Shown: one piece after another, positions 48,466 through 54,596 of the stretch
Layout of the letters: each line of letters starts with the position of its first letter
Position numbering within the stretch: position 1 is the stretch's first letter
From: a virus
Reading direction: 5' to 3' (one strand)
Virus record (IMG/VR): IMGVR_UViG_3300031951_000209
Location: 1 to 54,596 of that record
Length of the DNA stretch: 54,596 nucleotides
Position numbers and translations under genes: made by a program
The notes under the pieces: model-generated
What the model was told of the DNA's origin: nothing
Databases searched by the model: none
Seen by the model: the letters and a program-made list of their open reading frames with translations, nothing else

Positions 48466-49794
48466 CTATCTGAATAGATCGGCTGTTTTGAGGAAACGTC
48501 CGCCCCATAGGGATTTTTCAACCATTGCTGGTTGTAACTGTACGACCTCGCCGAGATCGCCAGACTTTCGGAAAGCGGTGTCAGATTCTACTGATTCCAT
48601 TCTCTTTCCAAACTCATTAACTGCACCATTTGTTTCAATTAGTGCATCTTGTGTTTTTGCAACTTGTGATTTTGTATCAACAAGTGCTTTATTTAAATCT
48701 GCAACTTCTGCCTGTAAAGACTTTACTGTTGCAAGTAGATCGCTAAAGGCTGATGTAAGAGTATTCTTAACTTCTGTTACTGCCTCAACAATAACATCGT
48801 CTGCTTTAGATACTTCTGTAGTCACTTCTTCAGTAACTTCTGCTACTGCTTCTACTGTATCTGCTTTTTCAGCATCTACAACTGCTTCTGCGGCTGGTGC
48901 ATCTTCTGCAACAACTTCTGCAGCAGGAGCATCAACTACTGCATCTGCCTCTGGAGCAACCTCAACATTTTCAACTGCAATATCAGATTTTTCAACAATC
49001 TCTGCTACTACTTCTGTTGTTTCTGTCATAGGACTTACCTCCTTGGTAATCTTAGAAGTATTAATGCCTTTAGCACTATCAACTAAGAACTTTATCATAT
49101 CGATTTTTTCGCTATCCGTTTTTTCAACGAATCCTATATTTTTCATTTCATTACCAGTCGTTGGACTGATTTCTTTTTCATTTTCTGAAACCATAACAAT
49201 TCCTGTTTCTGAATCCCAGAACACATTTTCTAAAGTTGTATTGTCACCTTTAACTACTGCAACACCATCTACTTTTTCTACAGACATAATGTTTGCAAAT
49301 TGATTTGCTGGAGAATCTACAAGACTCAATTCAACAAGATCATAGTCTTTAATAATTCTAATTTGAGAATCTAACTTCTCATCAAAAGCATCGTCCCACT
49401 TATTCATTTTTCCACCAATAGAAAAACCTGTTAGTGTTCCATCCAAAACCTTTTCCCATGTGCTTTGAGCACCTTTGGATACGTAAGCAGAAACAAAAAC
49501 ACCATTATAAAATTTCTTAGATTCTGTATCAAAATATTTTTCTTGTTTGAATGAAACCATTTTGCCTACTGCTAATGGTTGGTGCATTTCTCTTATGTTA
49601 CCTCGAAAATTTTCAAATGCCTTCATGCTGGCTTCTGTAGTAACAATGTCCATTTGACGATCTACGTTATCCAATGAGGCAAAGCCTGAAACAATACGTC
49701 GTTCTTTATCAACCTTACTAAAAGGCATAGAAAGGCGGACATTCTCGCCTTCTGTATTCCATTGGGCTTTTAATATAGACATCGTACTATACAT
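48466..49794 (-). CDS. Prohead protease (XkdF-like) fused to scaffold-like domain
   Basis: The 442-residue protein has an N-terminal XkdF/peptidase S78_2-like protease region: IVSGFASLDNVDRQMDIV, an REMHQPLAVGKMV block, GTLTGFSIGGKMN and DLVELSLVDSPANQ. The last two are the typical serine protease motifs. After about residue 250 comes a long Ala/Val/Glu-rich stretch and a coiled coil (TVKSLQAEVADLNKALVDTK), which looks like a scaffold domain. It should assemble the prohead and cut capsid/scaffold. AAAAGGG is 7 nt before the ATG. Confidence 0.85.
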   Translation of the reverse strand: MYSTMSILKAQWNTEGENVRLSMPFSKVDKERRIVSGFASLDNVDRQMDIVTTEASMKAFENFRGNIREMHQPLAVGKMVSFKQEKYFDTESKKFYNGVFVSAYVSKGAQSTWEKVLDGTLTGFSIGGKMNKWDDAFDEKLDSQIRIIKDYDLVELSLVDSPANQFANIMSVEKVDGVAVVKGDNTTLENVFWDSETGIVMVSENEKEISPTTGNEMKNIGFVEKTDSEKIDMIKFLVDSAKGINTSKITKEVSPMTETTEVVAEIVEKSDIAVENVEVAPEADAVVDAPAAEVVAEDAPAAEAVVDAEKADTVEAVAEVTEEVTTEVSKADDVIVEAVTEVKNTLTSAFSDLLATVKSLQAEVADLNKALVDTKSQVAKTQDALIETNGAVNEFGKRMESVESDTAFRKSGDLGEVVQLQPAMVEKSLWGGRFLKTADLFR

Positions 49795-49813
49795 TATAGA
49801 ACCCTTTTATACA

Positions 49814-49834
49814 CACGTTATAAACATGTTATAA
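49814..49834. repeat. Direct repeat GTTATAAACA (2 copies)
   Basis: Two exact 10-bp copies, GTTATAAACA, separated by one T, in the 49-nt gap between the portal stop and the protease start. The 11-bp period puts both on nearly the same helix face. An operator or protein binding site is possible. Confidence 0.5.
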
Positions 49835-49843
49835 ACAGGCTAA

Positions 49844-51439
49844 CTAGTTTGAAGATCTACCCTCGCCCTTTGGATTTCTACCACTTATAGTTGCAGTTCC
49901 ATCAGACTGGTTATTCAATCTTTCACCATCTCTTGCACGGTTGGCATCATTATTCATAGTTTCTGGTTTAGCCACAAAGGGATCATCCCCACCATCTCTT
50001 TGTGGAAGACCCAATGCTACTCGTGCTTCGTTAGGCATCATAATTTGTGTTTTTACATATCTTTCAAGTATTTGTGATTGGGCTATCTCATCCGTTAAGG
50101 TAAGTTCATTAAATTTAAACTCTAAGATGTCTTGTTTCTCACGTATAATCTTATTAATTTGTTTCTCAAGTTGTGCCTGTGCTGGTCTTGCTACTTGTTC
50201 CTTAAAAGTACGATCTTGGGCTATTGCTGCAGCAATGGCTGCTGAATCAGACCCACCAAGTTTAGAAAGTGGTACCTGATGAGCAACCAAAATATCATCA
50301 CGATTCTGTTTTCTGTATTCTTTAAATGAGCCTTCTTGCACTCCAGACTCAATAGGCTCCATCTTAAACTCTACTTTGTTATTTTCTGAATCTCCAGGAA
50401 GAGGTATATACAAAGTTCTATGATTTTGACCCTTTAATCCAGTCTGTAAAAATCTAAACATCTTGTCTTCTGCATCAGCAGAAAGTTTGGCACCCTTCAT
50501 TGTTACCACATATCTTGGAACTGCTTTGTTGCCAAAGTAATCTATGTTATATTGTGAGGCTAACTGATCACCATGTAGTGATGAAATTGCTGAGATAATA
50601 TCTGGTACTCCATAAAATGTATTTAATGGTGAGTATTGTTTAAAGTGAATAATTTCATTTGGTCTTGGATCAGCAGTTACTGGGTTTGGATTAGTTGCAC
50701 CAAAGTTTCTAAAGTAAACTACCTTATTTGCAATAACCTGAACATATCCATCTCTTAATCTGCGACAACGCATTGTTGTTGCTGGAATGTGTCCAATATA
50801 TCCAATTTCTCCACGAGTAGTTCTACCAATTTCCATATATCCATTACCTATGGCTTGAACATCTGTATATATCTTTTCCATAGTTGTTGTAAATGAATCA
50901 TCTTGGTTTAAACTTTCTAACCAGTCACGTAATTCAATTTTTGCTCTTTCAATTCTTTTTCTAGCACGACTTACTGCTAATTCATCTGAAGAGCCATCTA
51001 ATTTAAGCATTGTTCTTTTTGATACTTCAAAATCATATCCCAAACCTACAATATTTTCAACCTTAGCATCGATGGCTGCATGATTAGCAAAAGAGGTATC
51101 GTAATAGTTAGCAAGTTCATAAACGTTCCATGGTGGCGTAATAACATCAAATAGTCCATAACCATTTCTAAACACATTACCTGGATTTATTTGATTAGAA
51201 TGAGCACCGTTAACGCCTTGAGGAACTGCTATAGCATTATCAATATAAGATTGTTGAGTTGTGTCTACTAATGCTTTAGACATTCTTGCTGCACGACGTT
51301 TAAAATTATTATCCAAACCAGAATAGTTTTTTAACTCTTCCCAATTTTTATTAAATGGATCTGAGTTTGCAAAAGCGTTTTGAGATTGTTCGCTATCGTC
51401 TAATCTTGCACCAATAACATAATCAAAGTCATCACTCAT
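49844..51439 (-). CDS. Portal protein
   Basis: The 531-residue protein matches siphovirus portals: VDTTQQSYIDNAIAVPQG near the start, IVGLGYDFEVSKR, long helical DWLESLNQDDSFTTTMEKI, IYTDVQAIGNGYMEIGRT, YVQVIANKVVYFRNFG, EIIHFKQYSPLNTFYGVPD, and GSFKEYRKQNRDDILVAHQVP with LGGSDSAAIAAAIAQDRTFK. The C-terminus is disordered and polar. It forms the dodecameric DNA gate and precedes the protease and capsid genes. Confidence 0.92.
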   Translation of the reverse strand: MSDDFDYVIGARLDDSEQSQNAFANSDPFNKNWEELKNYSGLDNNFKRRAARMSKALVDTTQQSYIDNAIAVPQGVNGAHSNQINPGNVFRNGYGLFDVITPPWNVYELANYYDTSFANHAAIDAKVENIVGLGYDFEVSKRTMLKLDGSSDELAVSRARKRIERAKIELRDWLESLNQDDSFTTTMEKIYTDVQAIGNGYMEIGRTTRGEIGYIGHIPATTMRCRRLRDGYVQVIANKVVYFRNFGATNPNPVTADPRPNEIIHFKQYSPLNTFYGVPDIISAISSLHGDQLASQYNIDYFGNKAVPRYVVTMKGAKLSADAEDKMFRFLQTGLKGQNHRTLYIPLPGDSENNKVEFKMEPIESGVQEGSFKEYRKQNRDDILVAHQVPLSKLGGSDSAAIAAAIAQDRTFKEQVARPAQAQLEKQINKIIREKQDILEFKFNELTLTDEIAQSQILERYVKTQIMMPNEARVALGLPQRDGGDDPFVAKPETMNNDANRARDGERLNNQSDGTATISGRNPKGEGRSSN

Positions 51440-51834
51440 TATTCTTCGTCTCCGTACTTAGCAATGGTTGCTTTTGCTGCGGCAACTGCACCAAGATCGT
51501 TAAGGTTAGGAATTAATCCTGCCTTCATTCTGTCTACTTGTTCAGAATACTCTTCGTCAGTAACCCTTCCCATACCTGGAAAAAATACAGCCTCGCCATC
51601 TGGTTCTCCATAATATGCTGCTGCTCTTTTTATTTCTGCCAATGCTGCAATGTCATTTTTCATGGCTGGTATATTTAAAATATTGCCACTTCCATCAGTA
51701 AACCATCTACCATTTGCTCTTTTCCAAACATAAATACCCCAGTCATAGTTTTTATCAATAAATGTTATCTTTGAATCGCCAATTTGGCCTTTCATACGAG
51801 GTTTGCTTTTTTTGTTTGGATTTTGATTATTCAT
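51439..51834 (-). CDS. Small basic protein upstream of portal (131 aa)
   Basis: The 131-residue protein has a basic start (NPNKKSKPRMKGQIGDSKI), a WGIYVWKRANGRWFTDGSG strand-turn-strand, and a helical end. It is a frequent unassigned neighbour of portals in related phages. I choose the ATG at 51834, exactly 7 nt after TATACT and with no ribosome site, over an ATG two codons earlier that would be only 1 nt from the -10 element. Its stop overlaps the portal start by one base. Confidence 0.62.
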   Translation of the reverse strand: MNNQNPNKKSKPRMKGQIGDSKITFIDKNYDWGIYVWKRANGRWFTDGSGNILNIPAMKNDIAALAEIKRAAAYYGEPDGEAVFFPGMGRVTDEEYSEQVDRMKAGLIPNLNDLGAVAAAKATIAKYGDEE

Positions 51835-51841
51835 AACCATT

Positions 51842-51850
51842 AGTATACCA
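51842..51850 (-). promoter_or_regulatory. Extended -10 promoter (TGG-TATACT) of the head operon
   Basis: Minus strand TGGTATACT directly after the stop codon of the LamG-like gene, 7 nt before the ATG at 51834. It would start the portal/capsid transcript as a leaderless mRNA. Confidence 0.62.
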
Positions 51851-51852
51851 TA

Positions 51853-54596
51853 TTATGTTGGATTAAGGACATATTGTTGCCATGATGAACCAATATAGAT
51901 AGGATTTTCAGAACTTTTTGTCAACAACTGCTTTTCTCCATCATTTCCTATTATAATTTTATTTGTTCCCATATAGGTTTTATAAATATTAGAAGGAATA
52001 TCGCCAAAATCTGAAGAAGATGTCTTAATTAATACTCCAAACCACAAATATCCTTCATTCCAAAACTCCCAATCAAAACTAAACGGAGTCTCTGCACCTA
52101 TAATATACTGCTGTTTTACCTCATCCCAGATTCTAGTTATAGAACTTTGCCTTTGTTGTAATCCAGTTAATTTATAATAAGATATATGGTTATAGGTTAA
52201 AGGACCATTAAGATTTATTGATCCAGTAAAGGAATTAAACTTAAGCGGAGTTGCAAAAGATACACTTAAAAAGTACCAGTTTGTACTATCTATTACTGGA
52301 TTTGCAACCAAGACTCCGTTTAAGTAATATGATATTCCATTTTGTAATTGACCAGTTTTTGAATCAATAGCGTATATTCTTCCTCTTTGTCCAGAATCTC
52401 CATTTGAAACAATGTAAAAATTAATTGTTGATTCAACTGTATTTATTTGAAATATTTGAACTGGTGTATAGGTAAATTTATTATTATCACTTTTAATTGC
52501 TATTTGTATAGTGGATACAGAAAAAGTTGAGTCCTTATTTTCATTGATTGGCATACTAATGCCTCTGTTTTGATAATAATTAAAATCACCTTTTAGTTTT
52601 ATTCCAGAATATCTGGTTAGGTGCAGGTATGGGTTGGAATGCTTATAAATGCTTATTGGATTTTTTCCTTTATAGTCATTATATATTCCATTCTTAATAT
52701 ATGGATATAACTTGGTTCCAGACTTTGTACTAATAGGAGTAGAAGCATTTTGTTCTAATGATCTAGACGATAACTCTAGTGATTTAATTTTTATTTTTCT
52801 ATTAAATGTTGATCTTACTCTAAATCTTAAATGTGTTGACATAGATAAACTTTCAAAACTAACAGATGAAGGTGGATATATAATAGTATCGTTTTCAACT
52901 AAAAATATAGTGTTTTGCCAATCTGGGTAGTTGTCTAGGTTTAATATTCCGCTTTTTAGGGCTGGAGCAATTGTTGTAAAAGACTCAAAAGATTTATTTA
53001 TACCTGTTTTTGTAAATTGAAAAGACACATAAGACTGAACTAATGAGTTAACTGAGTCATATTCATAACTTAAATCTGATCTATTATATTGTAAGTCTTC
53101 ATAATTATTATACCCACTAAATAAAGAATTGTCTAGTACTTCATAAGATTGTTGTATTGGTGTTGCAAATTTTTCATTTAATTGACCATATGTCCAACCA
53201 CCCTCGTCTTCAACAATCTTAAAAATAGAAGGTGATGGAAAGTTAATATTATATTGAATATAGTCCAATGAGTATTCTTTTTTATTAGAAGAATTCGTGA
53301 TATATTTAGCGAAATACTTTAATGGAACATAGTCTTCCCAATAACCAGAGATGCCTATGTCAAGATAATATTTGTTATATTTTACTGTTGGGTGAAGTGT
53401 ATAACTTGCCAAATCATGTTCAATATGAACATTTATATTACTATCATCTTTAATTATTCCACTCTCTTGAAATTGTGAGTCAAAAAGTTTATGATTATTT
53501 TTTGTTGATAACCCAAATCTATACATTTTTTGATTAAAACAAGAACTACCATCTTCATTATTTAATAATATAAGTTTTAATGAATCCTTGTTTCCAAAAA
53601 AAGTTGCAACATCTTTTCCAAATGTAGATATTAATTTTTCTAAATATATTCCAATTTCAATATATGCATCTATTTCGTATGTTGCTTCATGAAGTATTGT
53701 TTCTGTTCCTAATACATTAATTTTATATATTAAGTCCCCATCATCTGTTGTAGATATTGAAAAGAAATCTGAATTATTTTTATTTTTAATCAATAATATT
53801 GTTGAATCTAATAATGTGGTTGTTTTAAAAATACCATGTAAAGAACTAATTTCTTCATTTAAAATATTAAAATTATTAAAAGTATAGGATCCAGAATTGT
53901 TTAAAAAACTAACCCATAAATTATTTTCATCTTGTTCGCCTAACAACTCATTATACCAACTATCAATATCAACATTATTACTTATTGACATATTAGGAAG
54001 TTCATAATCTGGATTACTTAAATAACTATTATTATAATTTAAATTATCTATTTTTCCTTGTTGCCATTTTCCAATATTGGGATAATGATAGTTCGTACCA
54101 TAATCTGAAAAAGAATAGTCTATATGTGCTGACTTACCACTATAAGAGGAATCTACCGCTTCAAGACCTTGTACCGCTTGACCATACACCCATCTTTTTT
54201 TTGAAACTATTTCTGGTATTACATAAGGATATATAGCAAAACAATCTAACTCAAATGGATAAATATTTTCATAAGAATAAAAACCAAGCCAATCCTGATC
54301 TTTATTATTTTCATCCAGTTTTGATAAAAGATTGAGTATAGAGTTGTCAACGTTTAAATCTGCAACCTTTTCTCCATTTAAAAATAACAAAACTTTATTT
54401 TCTAAATATACTATTTGGATTAACATTGGTCTAAACCATTCTCCAACATAAACAGACTTAAAGTTATTATCTATAACTAAAGTTATAAAACAATCGTCTA
54501 CATATAAGCCGTCATTAGAATTTATTGGACCAAATATTCTTTTACTTTCTAGAGTATCAACTCCAACCCTTATCCACATCTCTACAGTATAATTAT
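51853..54596 (-). CDS. LamG/concanavalin-like structural protein (5' end off window)
   Basis: The visible 913 residues continue past the first Met: the frame stays open to the right edge and reads NYTVEMWIRVGVDTLE, a typical opening strand pair of LamG-like jelly rolls, so the start lies outside. Another LamG-like pattern occurs near the end (STIQIAIKSDNNKFTYTPV, TNWYFLSVSF). The composition is Asn/Ser/Tyr-rich and beta. The position upstream of the portal is unusual for a fibre or surface-binding protein; a large virion adhesin is the likely role. Confidence 0.65.
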   Translation of the reverse strand, partial: NYTVEMWIRVGVDTLESKRIFGPINSNDGLYVDDCFITLVIDNNFKSVYVGEWFRPMLIQIVYLENKVLLFLNGEKVADLNVDNSILNLLSKLDENNKDQDWLGFYSYENIYPFELDCFAIYPYVIPEIVSKKRWVYGQAVQGLEAVDSSYSGKSAHIDYSFSDYGTNYHYPNIGKWQQGKIDNLNYNNSYLSNPDYELPNMSISNNVDIDSWYNELLGEQDENNLWVSFLNNSGSYTFNNFNILNEEISSLHGIFKTTTLLDSTILLIKNKNNSDFFSISTTDDGDLIYKINVLGTETILHEATYEIDAYIEIGIYLEKLISTFGKDVATFFGNKDSLKLILLNNEDGSSCFNQKMYRFGLSTKNNHKLFDSQFQESGIIKDDSNINVHIEHDLASYTLHPTVKYNKYYLDIGISGYWEDYVPLKYFAKYITNSSNKKEYSLDYIQYNINFPSPSIFKIVEDEGGWTYGQLNEKFATPIQQSYEVLDNSLFSGYNNYEDLQYNRSDLSYEYDSVNSLVQSYVSFQFTKTGINKSFESFTTIAPALKSGILNLDNYPDWQNTIFLVENDTIIYPPSSVSFESLSMSTHLRFRVRSTFNRKIKIKSLELSSRSLEQNASTPISTKSGTKLYPYIKNGIYNDYKGKNPISIYKHSNPYLHLTRYSGIKLKGDFNYYQNRGISMPINENKDSTFSVSTIQIAIKSDNNKFTYTPVQIFQINTVESTINFYIVSNGDSGQRGRIYAIDSKTGQLQNGISYYLNGVLVANPVIDSTNWYFLSVSFATPLKFNSFTGSINLNGPLTYNHISYYKLTGLQQRQSSITRIWDEVKQQYIIGAETPFSFDWEFWNEGYLWFGVLIKTSSSDFGDIPSNIYKTYMGTNKIIIGNDGEKQLLTKSSENPIYIGSSWQQYVLNPT

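Noticed and set aside
48416-49303. A 295-codon plus-strand open frame, Ser/Thr/Val-rich, opposite the protease/scaffold gene
   Set aside because: It is the antisense of the Ala/Val/Glu repeats of a well-supported gene, has no ribosome site or promoter, and its composition is what the complement of such codons gives.
1-54596. Prophage or temperate signs (integrase, excisionase, immunity repressor, att sites)
   Set aside because: None seen. The MerR-like and small HTH proteins alone do not argue for lysogeny.

Overview
The window is a continuous stretch of a tailed-phage genome (siphovirus type), AT-rich and gene-dense. It is cut at both ends: a 2OG-oxygenase gene runs off the left edge and a LamG-like structural gene runs in from the right edge. 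Every gene but one is on the minus strand, so the map reads right to left. No stretch over 300 bases lacks a gene. The host is not stated by the sequence. An aquatic low-GC actinobacterium is my best inference, from the actinophage-like replication set (DnaE-type polymerase, RecA-like protein, Cas4-like exonuclease), a proteasome/HslV-like subunit and many promoters placed to give leaderless mRNAs. I saw no integrase, transposase, IS element, CRISPR array or att site, and no recognisable endolysin.

Layout, right to left: (1) 54.6-27.8 kb, virion module: LamG-like protein, portal, XkdF-like protease with a scaffold-like tail, HK97-type major capsid protein, four connector/neck genes, major tail protein, two paralogous tail-assembly chaperones, a 2,322-residue tape measure protein, then large distal tail and fibre-like proteins. 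(2) 27.8-19 kb, replication: small zinc protein, MerR-like regulator, small conserved proteins, DnaB-type helicase, DnaG-type primase, gp32-like SSB, DnaE-type polymerase, RecA-like recombinase. (3) 18.8-15.4 kb, a tandem array of five related 2OG-Fe(II) oxygenase genes. (4) 15.5-9.6 kb, Cas4-like exonuclease, zinc protein, RuvC-like resolvase, small HTH protein, Nmad1-like protein, SGNH-like hydrolase, and small and large terminase. (5) 9.6-5 kb, host interaction and lysis: a secreted Pro-Thr-repeat protein that seems to start at AUU, two membrane proteins (holin candidates), an RsmI-like methyltransferase (the only plus-strand gene), a proteasome/HslV-like hydrolase, a 58-residue protein and a secreted subtilase. 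(6) 5-0 kb, three tRNA genes (Thr, Met or Ile2, Asn), a PD-(D/E)XK-like protein, three unknown proteins (two of them paralogs), a glycosyltransferase resembling Skp1-type hydroxyproline GlcNAc-transferases, and two prolyl-4-hydroxylase-like oxygenases.

The strongest unusual signals are the seven 2OG oxygenases in one window; two of them beside a possible hydroxyproline glycosyltransferase in a phage that also encodes secreted Pro-Thr-rich proteins; a single-gene proteasome-like hydrolase whose Thr1/Asp17/Lys33 spacing appears once a TTG start with a good ribosome site is used; two separate chaperone genes where a programmed frameshift is usual; and a recurring -10 element (often TGnTATAMT) placed 6-9 nt before start codons.
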